Assembly: GCF_017114825.1 (NCBI RefSeq) | Contig: NZ_JADEVO010000009.1 | Span: 1 to 64,000 of the forward strand | DNA: 64,000 bases | Direction: 5' to 3' | Source: Pseudomonas gregormendelii | GTDB lineage: Bacteria > Pseudomonadota > Gammaproteobacteria > Pseudomonadales > Pseudomonadaceae | Shown here: positions 36,539 through 45,969 of the stretch, one piece after another | How the letters are laid out: each line of letters opens with the position of its first letter | How positions within the stretch are numbered: the stretch's first letter is position 1 | Made by a program: the position numbers and the translations under genes | The notes under the pieces: generated by a model | What the model saw: only the letters and a program-made list of their open reading frames with translations | What the model was told of the DNA's origin: nothing | Databases searched by the model: none

Positions 36539-37879
36539 TCAGTAAACCCAGACCTCAACCCGCCGATTCCTGATCCGTCGCTCATCCGCGCTGTTCGCCG
36601 CCACGGGCATCTGCGCGCCAAAACCGCGGATCTCGCGCAGCACCACGCCGCGCTTGGCCAGCTCGCGCCGCACGGCCATGGCCCGCAGCTTCGACAACAG
36701 GTCGGCGCGTGCAGGGTCAGTCTTGGCATCGCCAAATCCCACCAGCGTCACCTGCCGATCGGCCTTGTCGCGCTGGTTTATATAGTCCAGTACTCGCGAC
36801 AGGTCCTGGCGCGCCTTGTTGTCCAGGGTGGCACTGCCTTCTTCAAAGCGAAAATTCACGGTCAGACGCTGCGCATGTCGGCTGAGGGTTTGATACTCCT
36901 CTGGCATCAACGCATTGGGGCTTACCGACATGGCCTGGACGGTCTGCGCGATAAACCCGTTGGCTGCGACAATCTCCTGGCCCTGACTGCCCTGGGCGAA
37001 TTTCACCAACGCCTGTGCCCAGGGATTATTGCCTCTGGGCGGCAGGTAAAGGAACAGTCGACGTGACAGCGGATAGTCTTCGGTGGCGATCAGATTGTTC
37101 AGTGGCAGCATCGCCTGGGAAGCACCGTCGGCAATCGCCACGGCTTTGGCCTGGCGCACGTACGGCAAACCGATAAAGCCGATGCCCTGAGGGTCCTGGC
37201 TGACGGCGTCCGACAATTGCTCGCTGGACTCGAAGCGTTGTGCGCTGGCGCTCAGGGTTTTCCCACGACCGTTGAGGACCAGTTCCTTCAAGGTGTCGTA
37301 AGTGCCGGAGTGATCATCGCGCGCATAAAGATGGATCGTCCCGCCGCTGCCACCGACTTCTTCCCACGTCCTGATGTCATCACTGAAGATGCGCGCCAGT
37401 TGATCGGTGGTCAGTTGTTTCAGCGGGTTATCCGGATGCAGGATGATCGCCAGGCCGTCGATTGCAATGACCTGCTCGGCACCGGCACTCTTCAGGTCGC
37501 CCAGGGATTGCAGGCTGGCGAGTTCGCTGTCCTTGATCGGGCGCGAGGCGGCGGCGAGGTCGGCAGAGGCGCTTTGCAGCGCAGTGAAGCCGGTGCTGGA
37601 GCCGTGCGCGGCGATCTCGACCTCCACCCGACGCCCCTCGACGGTTTCGCCGACGACGCGCACTTCGTTGGTCTTGCCTGGCGCTTCGCGATGAACCTTG
37701 AGCACACCTTGTTCGCGCAGCAGCCCTTCGACCAGCGCCGGGCCCAAGGCTGCGCCGATGGTGTTGGAACCCTGGATGCGTAACACCGGGCCGTGCTCGG
37801 GCAGGGGTAACGCAACCGCCAACGCCGATACGGGCGTGACAACGCCCAGCAGCAACAGGAACAAAACGCGCAGCAGCAT
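36539..37879 (-). CDS. PstS-like substrate-binding domain fused to OmpA C-terminal domain
   Basis: A 446-residue exported protein: a signal peptide (LLRVLFLLLLGVVTPVSALA), a phosphate-binding-protein-like domain (IQGSNTIGAALGPALVEGLL; ARDDHSGTYDTLKELVL; GIGFIGLPYV) over about residues 30-320, and a C-terminal OmpA peptidoglycan-binding domain (VTLVGFGDAKTDPARADLLS; NRRVEVWVY). The combination implies a periplasmic ligand binder tethered to the cell wall. It has no transport partner nearby, so a sensing or scavenging role is more likely than classical ABC uptake. The ligand is not certain to be phosphate. Confidence 0.88.
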   Translation of the reverse strand: MLLRVLFLLLLGVVTPVSALAVALPLPEHGPVLRIQGSNTIGAALGPALVEGLLREQGVLKVHREAPGKTNEVRVVGETVEGRRVEVEIAAHGSSTGFTALQSASADLAAASRPIKDSELASLQSLGDLKSAGAEQVIAIDGLAIILHPDNPLKQLTTDQLARIFSDDIRTWEEVGGSGGTIHLYARDDHSGTYDTLKELVLNGRGKTLSASAQRFESSEQLSDAVSQDPQGIGFIGLPYVRQAKAVAIADGASQAMLPLNNLIATEDYPLSRRLFLYLPPRGNNPWAQALVKFAQGSQGQEIVAANGFIAQTVQAMSVSPNALMPEEYQTLSRHAQRLTVNFRFEEGSATLDNKARQDLSRVLDYINQRDKADRQVTLVGFGDAKTDPARADLLSKLRAMAVRRELAKRGVVLREIRGFGAQMPVAANSADERRIRNRRVEVWVY

Positions 37880-37944
37880 GCTGGCACCCTACAAGAGCAA
37901 AGGAAGTGCCCGCAGATTAAGTCAGTAGGGTTTCATAAAGATGA

Positions 37945-38018
37945 CAGCTCAAAAGATCGCAGCGTGCGCAGGAGATGTGTAGGAGCTGTCGAGTGAAACG
38001 AGGCTGCGATCTTTTAAA
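37945..38018. repeat. Degenerate REP-like pair
   Basis: Partial copies of the GATCGCAGC..GAGCTCCTAC family with insertions, between the PstS/OmpA gene and xthA. Confidence 0.55.
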
Positions 38019-38020
38019 TA

Positions 38021-38833
38021 TCAACTCAACTCAAGCCAGATCGGCGCATGATCCGACGGTTTTTCCATCCCGCGCAATTCATAGTCCACACCCGCATCCT
38101 TCACCCGTGGCAACAAGCCATGGGACGCCATGATCAGGTCGATCCGCAGCCCACGCTTGGGTTCATCCTCAAAGCCACGGCTACGGTAATCGAACCAGCT
38201 GAAGCGATCAGTCACGTGCGGGTTCAGGTGCCGGAAGCTGTCCACCAGCCCCCAGTTCTTCAACCGCGCCATCCACTCACGCTCTTCCGGCAGGAAGCTG
38301 CACTTGCCGGTCTTCAACCAGCGCTTCATGTTGTCCGGCCCGATGCCGATGTCGCAGTCTTCCGGGGAGATGTTGACGTCACCCATGACTACAACCGGCT
38401 GCTCATTGCTGAACTGACTTTCCAGCAGTTGCTGCAAGTCATTGTAGAAGCGTTCCTTGGCCGGGAACTTGGTCGGGTGATCGCGGCTTTCACCTTGTGG
38501 GAAGTAGCCGTTCATGATCGTCACCGGCACGCCGTTGGCATCAGCGAACTTGCCCCAGATGAATCGGCGCTGGGCGTCTTCGTCATCGGTGGCGAAACCT
38601 TTGTGCAGCTCCAGGGGTTCCTGGCGAGAGAGCAGGGCCACACCGTAGTGGCCTTTTTGCCCATGGAAATACACGTGGTAGCCCAGCGCTTGCACGTCGG
38701 CCAGCGGGAACTGGTCATCGTGGACCTTGGTTTCCTGCAGCCCGATCACGTTGGGCTGATGCTTCTCAATCAGCGCCGCCAGCTGATGCGGGCGAGCACG
38801 CAGCCCGTTGATGTTGAAGGAGACGATCTTCAT
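38021..38833 (-). CDS. xthA: Exodeoxyribonuclease III
   Basis: A 270-residue enzyme of the AP-endonuclease/exonuclease superfamily with [18 protein letters not shown], the metal-binding [25 protein letters not shown] and the terminal catalytic SDHAPI. It cleaves abasic sites and digests double-stranded DNA 3' to 5' during base excision repair. The ATG at 38831-38833 is the family start. Confidence 0.96.
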   Translation of the reverse strand: MKIVSFNINGLRARPHQLAALIEKHQPNVIGLQETKVHDDQFPLADVQALGYHVYFHGQKGHYGVALLSRQEPLELHKGFATDDEDAQRRFIWGKFADANGVPVTIMNGYFPQGESRDHPTKFPAKERFYNDLQQLLESQFSNEQPVVVMGDVNISPEDCDIGIGPDNMKRWLKTGKCSFLPEEREWMARLKNWGLVDSFRHLNPHVTDRFSWFDYRSRGFEDEPKRGLRIDLIMASHGLLPRVKDAGVDYELRGMEKPSDHAPIWLELS

Positions 38834-39098
38834 GGTCGGCAGTCCTGGCGCAAAAGGGCGATGCTAACTGACATGCCTTCGAGGGGCCAGCCGTTGGTGT
38901 GTTTTCGGCTGTACTTGTCCATCCCGCGGCTCGCGGGTCGGCGAGCCCCGCGCACACCTGCGATCCACTTGGTCTATACCTTGTTAGACCCAGCGCACCT
39001 GCTGTTTTCAAACCAGCAAGGAACTGTGCCGGTACCCAGAGGCTCGTACCAACAAGAGCGCCGCCATTTTGAGCGGTGCCCCGGGGAGATTTGCCGTT

Positions 39099-39749
39099 AT
39101 GCCCGAAACCTCGACCGCCATTGCCGATATCCACATGCTCGACAGTGGCTATTCCCGCGAAGCCCGCTCGTTGCTTTACCAGGCCTACCGCCACGAGCCG
39201 ACGTTCAGCTATCTGTTCGAAGCCGAACGTCCCGGCTACGAGCAGCGAGTGCGCGCCACCGTGCGCGAGCTGGTCAAGCAGCATTTCCTCCAGGACTTGC
39301 CCGCCATCGGCCTGCTGGTCAACGACCGCCTGATTGGCATCGCCCTGATCGCGCCGCCGCAACGTCGCCTGGGGATCACCGAAAGTTGGGCATGGCGTTT
39401 GCGCATGGTCCTGAGTACCGGGTTTCGCTGCACCCGCCGCTACCTGGAATACCACGATGCGGTCATGGCGTGCGTGCCGTCCGACTCGGTGCACCTGCTG
39501 CCCTTGCTGGGTATTCATCCGCAATTTCAGGGCAAGCACTTCGGCGAACAATTGTTACAGGCTGTGCACAACTGGTGCGCCGTCGATGAGCACTCCCAAG
39601 GCGTTGTGCTGGACACCGGCAACCCGCGTTACCTGGAATTTTACAAGCGCCAGGGCTATGAGGAGATCGGTGAAGTGGCTATTGGCCCGGTACGTGAGCA
39701 CGTATTTTTTCACGCCAACCCCCAGGTCCTGCAAACCGCCACCGCATAA
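39099..39749 (+). CDS. GNAT-family N-acetyltransferase
   Basis: A 216-residue protein with a GNAT acetyl-CoA loop (LLPLLGIHPQFQGKHFGEQL) followed by VLDTGNPRYLEFYKRQGYEEIG, typical of motifs A and B. The substrate is unknown. The ATG at 39099-39101 has GGGGAG upstream; ten upstream codons are also open. The 265 bases before it contain two small hairpins at 38971-38990 (GGTCTA/TAGACC) and 39001-39019 (TGCTG/CAGCA), which may be leader structures. Confidence 0.85.
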   Translation: MPETSTAIADIHMLDSGYSREARSLLYQAYRHEPTFSYLFEAERPGYEQRVRATVRELVKQHFLQDLPAIGLLVNDRLIGIALIAPPQRRLGITESWAWRLRMVLSTGFRCTRRYLEYHDAVMACVPSDSVHLLPLLGIHPQFQGKHFGEQLLQAVHNWCAVDEHSQGVVLDTGNPRYLEFYKRQGYEEIGEVAIGPVREHVFFHANPQVLQTATA

Positions 39750-39814
39750 AGGACGAACTTTGCGCGCAAACCAGGCTCTATCACGCTCCCAAGCTCGTGA
39801 TAGCATCCGCGCCT

Positions 39815-41542
39815 ATGAAGTTTCCAGGAAGAATTACCAGTAGCGTGCTGATGCTGATAACCAGCTGCACAGCGCTGGCGCAAAGTGAATTGGATGTGCG
39901 GGTCAAACCGTCCAACGATGAACTCAAGGCCAATATAGAGGGCTATATCGGCAGCCTCGGCGATCGTGACGAAGAAGCCTTGTTGCGCTTCAGCCGCGGT
40001 GCCGAGGAGCAGGCGCGCAAGGCTGCCCAGGCCCTGGGTTATTACCAGCCGCAGATCGAGACGGACGTGAAGGGCGGCAAGAGTCCACGGCTGATTCTCA
40101 ACGTCGATCCCGGTGAGCCGATTCACCTGCGCAATGTCACTATTCGAGTCGAAGGACCGGCGGCGTCGCTGAGATCCTTTCGTGTTCCCAAAAGTGCTGC
40201 GCTGAAAACCGGCGCAGTGCTCAACCATGGCAATTACGAAGACGCCAAGCGCCTGATCCAGAACCAGGCGTCGCGTTTCGGTTTTTTCAGTGGGCATTTT
40301 TCCCGCCAGACTCTGTCGGTCGACCCGAGGGCGGGCGTAGCCGATATCGATCTGGTCTACCAGAGCGGCCCGCGTTACTCCCTGGGCAAGGTCAATTTCG
40401 AGGGCGACACGCCATTCGACGAAGATTTGCTCAGGCGCATGGTGCCCTTCAAGGAAGGCGCTCCGTACGACTCCGAGCTGATCGCCGAACTCAATCAGGC
40501 GATGCAGTCCAGTGGCTATTTTGAAAGTGTGCGGGTCGATGCAGCCCCCACCGCTTCGACAAACAATGTGATCCCGGTCGACGTCAAGCTCGACACCCGC
40601 AAGCCGCGCACCATGGGGCTGGGCCTGGGTTATTCGACCGACGTCGGCCCGCGGGTCAAGGCCAACTGGACGCGTCACTGGGTCAATCCCCAGGGCCACA
40701 GCTACGGCTGGGAAACCGAAATATCGGCACCCCGGCAGAACGTCGGGATTTTCTACGACATCCCCCTGGACCCGCCCCTGACGGACAAGCTGCGTTTCGC
40801 TGGCGGCTACCAGAGCGAAGAAATCGCCGACAAGGACTCACTCAGCAAGCTGCTGACCATAGGTCCCGAGTGGCACAGCAAGCTGCCCAGCGGTTGGCAG
40901 CGCGTGGTGTCGCTGAAGTGGCAGCGCGAGGAATATCGACTCGGCGACGACTCGGGTCTCAGTACCCTGTTGATGCCCGGGGTCAGTTATTCCTATTTGA
41001 AAAGCGACAACCGCATCGACCCGCACAACGGCTATCGCCTGCAATTCGAGACCAAGGTGGCCAAGGAGGGATTGGGCTCGGACAACAACCTGCTGTACGG
41101 CACGGCGCTGGTCAAAGGCCTGACCACGGTATTCGACAAACACCGCTTCCTTGGCCGGGTCCAGGTTGGCGGTAGCGCCACCAACGGCTACAAATCGATA
41201 CCACCGTCGCTGCGGTTCTTCGCCGGTGGTGATCAGAGCGTACGTGGTTACGACTATCAGAGCCTGTCCCCGGAAAACTCCGAGGGCGACCGGATTGGTG
41301 GCCGGTACATGGTCACCGCCAGTGCCGAGTACCAATACTCGGTCGCCGAAAAATGGCGGGTGGCGACCTTTGTGGATCAGGGCAACTCCTTTAATAAGCT
41401 CGAATTGCCGAACCTCAAGACCGGCGTGGGTATCGGCGTGCGCTGGATCTCGCCAGTGGGGCCGATCCGCCTTGACCTGGCCCACGCGCTGGATGACGAG
41501 GGTGGCGTTCGACTGCACTTTTCCATGGGGCCCGAGTTGTGA
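39815..41542 (+). CDS. tamA: Autotransporter assembly outer-membrane protein TamA
   Basis: A 575-residue Omp85-family protein: a signal peptide (SVLMLITSCTALA), three POTRA-like repeats in the first half (for example GPRYSLGKVNFEGDTPFDED) and a C-terminal 16-strand barrel with the family motif VRGYDYQSLSPEN and a beta-signal ending in FSMGPEL. TamA inserts outer-membrane proteins together with TamB. The ATG at 39815-39817 was chosen over a GTG six codons earlier. It overlaps tamB by four bases. Confidence 0.93.
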   Translation: MKFPGRITSSVLMLITSCTALAQSELDVRVKPSNDELKANIEGYIGSLGDRDEEALLRFSRGAEEQARKAAQALGYYQPQIETDVKGGKSPRLILNVDPGEPIHLRNVTIRVEGPAASLRSFRVPKSAALKTGAVLNHGNYEDAKRLIQNQASRFGFFSGHFSRQTLSVDPRAGVADIDLVYQSGPRYSLGKVNFEGDTPFDEDLLRRMVPFKEGAPYDSELIAELNQAMQSSGYFESVRVDAAPTASTNNVIPVDVKLDTRKPRTMGLGLGYSTDVGPRVKANWTRHWVNPQGHSYGWETEISAPRQNVGIFYDIPLDPPLTDKLRFAGGYQSEEIADKDSLSKLLTIGPEWHSKLPSGWQRVVSLKWQREEYRLGDDSGLSTLLMPGVSYSYLKSDNRIDPHNGYRLQFETKVAKEGLGSDNNLLYGTALVKGLTTVFDKHRFLGRVQVGGSATNGYKSIPPSLRFFAGGDQSVRGYDYQSLSPENSEGDRIGGRYMVTASAEYQYSVAEKWRVATFVDQGNSFNKLELPNLKTGVGIGVRWISPVGPIRLDLAHALDDEGGVRLHFSMGPEL

Positions 41543-44500
41543 ATCGTGGTTTGAAGATAACGCTGCTGGCCATCCTCGGCCTGTTGCTGCTGACTATTCT
41601 GGCTGTCTCCACCGTGCTTGGGACGGCGGCGGGCAGTCGCTGGGCGCTGGGTTTCGTGCCGGGCTTGAGTGTGGACAATTTCCAGGGTCGCCTGGGCGGT
41701 CAATGGAGCGCCGATCATCTGGTATGGCAGCAGGACAGCAGCCGGGTTGAGTTGAACAAGGCGATCTTCGCCTGGTCACCCGGTTGCCTGGCCCGCCGGA
41801 CCCTGTGCATCGAGCAGTTGCAGGCCGAGCAGGTCAGCCTGCAGTTTCCACCGGGCACCGACCAAGACAGCAGCGGGCCAATCAGCCTGCCTGACCTGGA
41901 CCTGCCGCTGGCCATCGAGCTGGGTGATGTCAAGGTCGGGAGCCTGCTGTTCAACGGCAGCGAAGAGCTCAGGGGCTTGCAACTGGCCGCACACTGGACC
42001 GCCCAGGGCTTGAAGATTGACTCGGTCAAGCTGCAGCGCGACGAACTAAGCCTGAATCTGTCCGGCCTGCTGCAACCCAGCGGCAACTGGCCACTGACCG
42101 CTGAAGGCCACCTGACGTTGCCCGCGCCTGGCACCGGTCCTTGGGCCCTGGCCCTGAAAATCGATGGAGACCTGCTCAAAACCCTCAACCTCAAGGCCGA
42201 CAGCAGCGGCTATCTGAACGGGCAGTTGACGGGTGAACTGCAGCCGCTGGTGGAGAACCTGCCGGCCAAGGTGCGCATTACGGCGGACGGCTTCAAGGCC
42301 AGCGCCGATCTTCCGGATACCCTGCAACTCAATCAGCTTGAACTCTCGGGCGCCGGTGACCTGAAAAACGGCTACCAGCTCCTCGGCACGGCTACGCTGC
42401 CGGCGGAACAAGGCCCGGTCGCCCTGGCGCTGCAAGGCAAGGTCGACGCTCAGGGCGCGCAGATTGCCGGTCTGGACCTGAGCGCAAACGACAAACAGTA
42501 CCTCAAACTCACCGGCCAGCTGGACTGGAGCAAAGGCCTGAGCGCCGATGCCAAGATCGACTGGCTGGACTTCCCCTGGCACCGCGTCTATCCGCTGATC
42601 GATGAGCCACAAGTGGCATTGCGCAGCTTCAACGGCGAAGTCTCCTACACCGACGGCAAATACCTGGGGCACTTCAAGGCTGCGCTGGATGGCCCGGCCG
42701 GTGCCTTCAGCCTGCAGAGCTCGTTCGCAGGCGACCTGACTAAAATCTACCTGCAGCAAATCCAGCTGGAAGCAGGGCAGGGCAAGGCCCAGGGCCACTT
42801 GAACCTGCAATTTGCCGATGGCATCGCCTGGGATACCGCGCTGGATCTGTCGGCAATCGATCCGGCGTACTGGGTCGCGGAGCTGCCGGGCACGTTGGCC
42901 GGCCCGCTACGCAGTACTGGCGAGATGAAAAATGACAAGCTCAGCCTCAACGCCGACCTCGACCTCAAGGGCAAGCTGCGTGGTCAACCTGCGGTCATCC
43001 AGGCCAAGGCCGATGGCGCCGGCGAGCAATGGAACCTCAGTGCCTTGCAGATTCGCCTGGGCGACAACAGCATCAATGGCAAGGGCAGCCTGCAGCAGAA
43101 ACTCGCCGGCCAGATCGATATCAAGATGCCGCGTCTGGCGCAGCTGTGGCCACAACTGCGCGGCCAGCTCAATGGCCGGATGGACGTCGCCGGTACACTC
43201 AAGGCGCCACAAGGCAAACTCGGCCTGCAAGGCACTCAGCTGGCTTTCCAGGACAATCGTTTGCAAAGCCTGAACCTGGACGCGACCTTGGACAGTGCGC
43301 AGCGGGCGAAAATCGATCTCAAGGGCAGCGGCATCCGGGCCGGTGATACCGCGCTGGGCACGCTCACTGCCAGCGGTCAGGGTGACATCAAGAAGCAGAA
43401 ACTCAGCCTTGCCCTGCAAGGGCCGCAGCTCAAGCTCGCCCTCGGTCTGGACGGCGCGCTGGACCAAGGCAACTGGCGCGGACGCCTGGCCACTGGTGAT
43501 ATCCAGGCCGGCGGCCAGGCCTGGAGGTTGCAGGGCCCGGCGAAGCTTGAACGCCTGGCCGACGGTAAAATCAACTTCGGCGCCCATTGCTGGCGGTCCG
43601 GCCCGGCCAGCCTGTGCGGTGAAGACCAGCGCCTGATGCCCGAGCCCAAGCTGCGCTATCACCTGAAACAATTCCCGATCGAGAGCCTGGCGCAGTGGTT
43701 GCCCAAGGACTTCGCCTGGAAAGGCGCGCTTAACGCCGACCTGCAGCTGGATCTGCCGGCCAGCGGTCCGAATGGCCAGATCAGCATCGATGCCAGTGGC
43801 GGCACGCTGCGAGTGCGCGACAAGGATCAGTGGCTGGACTTCCCGTACCAGGCCTTGCTGCTCACCAGCAAAATGACCCCCAAGCGCATCGACACCGACC
43901 TGAACTTCGTCGGCGGCAAGCTGGGGGAGCTGCGGGTTCAGGCCCAGATCAACCCGCTGCCGGCAAACAAACCCATGAGTGGCACGTTCCGCCTCAATGG
44001 CCTGGACTTGTCCGTGGCCCGGCCGTTTGTGCCGATGGTCGAAAAAATCACCGGGCGCCTGAATGGCAGCGGCACGATCGGCGGCACCCTGATGGCGCCT
44101 TTGGTTAACGGCAATCTGCTGTTGAGCGATGGCGAAGTGTCCGGACCGCAATTGCCGATCGAACTGCAAGCCCTGCAGCTGCAGGCAGTGATCGCCGGGG
44201 AAACCGTGCAGTTGAACGGCGGCTGGAAAAGCGGCAAGACCGGGCAGGGCACGCTCAATGGCAACATCGCCTGGGGCCAGGCACTGGTGGTGGACCTGGC
44301 ACTCAAGGGCTCGCAGCTTCCGGTGTCCGTCGAACCCTATGCAAAGCTTGAGGTGGCCCCGGACCTGAAAATCTCGATGAAAGGCGATGAGCTGGCGGTC
44401 GCCGGCAAAGTGCTGGTGCCCAGAGGGGAAATCACCGTGCGCGAGTTGCCGCCATCGACGGTCAAGGTCTCCGATGACACGGTCATCGTGGGTCAGCAGA

Positions 44501-45213
44501 CCGAGCAAGGCAAGCCGCCACTGGCGATGAAAATGGACATTGATGTGGAGGTGGGCGCCGACAAACTCAGCTTCGCCGGTTTTGGCCTGACGGCCAACCT
44601 ACAGGGCCACGTGCACATCGGCGACAACATGGACACCCGCGGCGAGCTCTGGCTCAACGACGGTCGTTACCGCGCCTACGGCCAGCGCCTGACCGTGCGC
44701 CGGGCCCGTTTGTTGTTTGCCGGGCCGTTGGATCAGCCGTTCCTGGACATCGAGGCCATCCGCCAGACCGATGACGTTATCGCCGGCATTCGCCTGAGTG
44801 GCAGCGCCGAACAGCCCACCACGCAGATCTTCTCCGAACCAGCATTGAGCCAGGAGCAGGCCCTGTCCTACCTGGTGCTGGGGCGGCCGCTGAGTACGGA
44901 TGGCGGCGATAACAACATGCTTGCCCAGGCGGCACTGGGCCTGGGTTTGATGGGCAGTGCCGGGGTGACCAGCGGGTTGGCCAAGAACCTGGGCATTCAG
45001 GACTTCCAGCTCGACACCCAGGGCAGTGGCGACCAGACCGCCGTGGTCGCCAGCGGCAATATCTCGGAAAAACTCAGCCTGCGGTATGGGGTTGGGGTGT
45101 TCGAGCCGGCCAATACCATTGCGTTGCGTTACAAGCTGAGCAAGAAGGTTTACCTGGAAGCGGCGGGTGGCGTGGCGAGTTCACTGGATATCTTCTACAA
45201 GCGCGATTTCTAA
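41539..45213 (+). CDS. tamB: Translocation and assembly module protein TamB
   Basis: A 1,224-residue protein with one N-terminal membrane anchor (LKITLLAILGLLLLTILAVS), a long repetitive beta-rich central region, and the C-terminal DUF490/TamB domain (for example RGELWLNDGRYRAYGQRL, LSYLVLGRPLS). It spans the periplasm as a hydrophobic groove and works with TamA in outer-membrane protein insertion and probably phospholipid transport. The start is GTG overlapping the tamA stop (GTGA), showing translational coupling. Confidence 0.94.
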   Translation: MNRGLKITLLAILGLLLLTILAVSTVLGTAAGSRWALGFVPGLSVDNFQGRLGGQWSADHLVWQQDSSRVELNKAIFAWSPGCLARRTLCIEQLQAEQVSLQFPPGTDQDSSGPISLPDLDLPLAIELGDVKVGSLLFNGSEELRGLQLAAHWTAQGLKIDSVKLQRDELSLNLSGLLQPSGNWPLTAEGHLTLPAPGTGPWALALKIDGDLLKTLNLKADSSGYLNGQLTGELQPLVENLPAKVRITADGFKASADLPDTLQLNQLELSGAGDLKNGYQLLGTATLPAEQGPVALALQGKVDAQGAQIAGLDLSANDKQYLKLTGQLDWSKGLSADAKIDWLDFPWHRVYPLIDEPQVALRSFNGEVSYTDGKYLGHFKAALDGPAGAFSLQSSFAGDLTKIYLQQIQLEAGQGKAQGHLNLQFADGIAWDTALDLSAIDPAYWVAELPGTLAGPLRSTGEMKNDKLSLNADLDLKGKLRGQPAVIQAKADGAGEQWNLSALQIRLGDNSINGKGSLQQKLAGQIDIKMPRLAQLWPQLRGQLNGRMDVAGTLKAPQGKLGLQGTQLAFQDNRLQSLNLDATLDSAQRAKIDLKGSGIRAGDTALGTLTASGQGDIKKQKLSLALQGPQLKLALGLDGALDQGNWRGRLATGDIQAGGQAWRLQGPAKLERLADGKINFGAHCWRSGPASLCGEDQRLMPEPKLRYHLKQFPIESLAQWLPKDFAWKGALNADLQLDLPASGPNGQISIDASGGTLRVRDKDQWLDFPYQALLLTSKMTPKRIDTDLNFVGGKLGELRVQAQINPLPANKPMSGTFRLNGLDLSVARPFVPMVEKITGRLNGSGTIGGTLMAPLVNGNLLLSDGEVSGPQLPIELQALQLQAVIAGETVQLNGGWKSGKTGQGTLNGNIAWGQALVVDLALKGSQLPVSVEPYAKLEVAPDLKISMKGDELAVAGKVLVPRGEITVRELPPSTVKVSDDTVIVGQQTEQGKPPLAMKMDIDVEVGADKLSFAGFGLTANLQGHVHIGDNMDTRGELWLNDGRYRAYGQRLTVRRARLLFAGPLDQPFLDIEAIRQTDDVIAGIRLSGSAEQPTTQIFSEPALSQEQALSYLVLGRPLSTDGGDNNMLAQAALGLGLMGSAGVTSGLAKNLGIQDFQLDTQGSGDQTAVVASGNISEKLSLRYGVGVFEPANTIALRYKLSKKVYLEAAGGVASSLDIFYKRDF

Positions 45214-45245
45214 GCCGCGTTCCCTCTAAAACCGAGTCGCTGCCT

Positions 45246-45360
45246 TCTCGGGCAAGCCCGCTCCCACAGGGATCGGATGTCCTGCAGGGATCTCACTTCA
45301 AGAGTCACCAATCCCACAGGTGTAACACGGAACCTGTGGGAGCGGGCTTGCCCGCGAAGG
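45246..45360. repeat. REP-like inverted pair after tamB
   Basis: Inverted GGGCAAGCCCGCTCCCACAGG and GTGGGAGCGGGCTTGCCCG units flank about 50 bases. The rest of the 282-base gap to the marR-like gene holds the promoter described below. Confidence 0.8.
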
Positions 45361-45425
45361 CGTCGGTACGGCCACCAATGCCTCCTCCATTTATCACTCA
45401 AATACAAAGCATCCTAACTATTACG

Positions 45426-45480
45426 TTGACATTCGCTGCCTAGGCAGTAACATCTTGTCATACATTCTCTGCCTAGGCAG
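45426..45480 (+). promoter_or_regulatory. Efflux-operon promoter with two identical MarR-type operators
   Basis: A TTGACA box (45426-45431) and a TAACAT box (45448-45453) are 16 bases apart. The perfect palindrome CTGCCTAGGCAG fills the spacer at 45436-45447 and recurs exactly at 45469-45480, a 33-base centre-to-centre distance of about three helical turns, just before the marR-like start. This arrangement fits direct repression by the MarR product. Confidence 0.8.
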
Positions 45481-45495
45481 CTAATCGGTGGCCAG

Positions 45496-45969
45496 ATGAA
45501 ACACTTCACCCCGGACGACTTCAAGAACTGCCACCTCGGGCTCCTGCTCGGGCGAGCTGCGCTGCTCAAGGACCGGATCATCGACACCCACATGGAACCT
45601 CACGGCATCACCGCCGCGCAGTTCAAAGTGTTGATCATCATGGCCCAGTTCGGCGTCGACACCCCGGCCGAGCTTTGCCGGCACCTGTCCCTCGACAGTG
45701 GTTCGATGACCCGAATGCTCGATCGCCTGGAGCACAAAGGTTTCCTCGCCCGCCAGCGCTCCGAAGCCGACCGTCGTCAAGTGCAGCTGGTACTCACTGC
45801 ACAAGGCCAGCAGCTGGCTGACCGCCTGCCAGACATCGGCGCGGCAGCCATGAACGAACTGGCTGGCGCGATCACTGAGCAAGAGCTGGCGACCCTGGAA
45901 CAGATCCTGAAGAAAATTTTAGTCGCGGCGGGTGACTCCATCACCTTGCTGCGGGTAGGTGATAAATGA
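45496..45969 (+). CDS. MarR-family transcriptional repressor
   Basis: A 157-residue winged-helix protein with the MarR pattern ITAAQFKVLIIMAQFGVDTP, the recognition helix region SLDSGSMTRMLDRLEHKGFL and wing ARQRSEADRRQVQLVLT. It presumably represses the downstream efflux genes and itself, responding to a phenolic or other toxic ligand. The ATG overlaps nothing upstream; its stop overlaps the next gene (ATGA). It lacks a clear strong ribosome site beyond GGTGG. Confidence 0.92.
   Translation: MKHFTPDDFKNCHLGLLLGRAALLKDRIIDTHMEPHGITAAQFKVLIIMAQFGVDTPAELCRHLSLDSGSMTRMLDRLEHKGFLARQRSEADRRQVQLVLTAQGQQLADRLPDIGAAAMNELAGAITEQELATLEQILKKILVAAGDSITLLRVGDK

Noticed and set aside
38834..39098. tRNA-like or riboswitch structure suggested by two adjacent hairpins
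   Set aside because: The stems are only five to six bases and do not form a cloverleaf or a recognisable riboswitch core.
42907..44508. Minus-strand frame of over 500 codons inside tamB
   Set aside because: It mirrors the tamB reading frame, has no domain pattern, and overlaps entirely with a well-supported gene.
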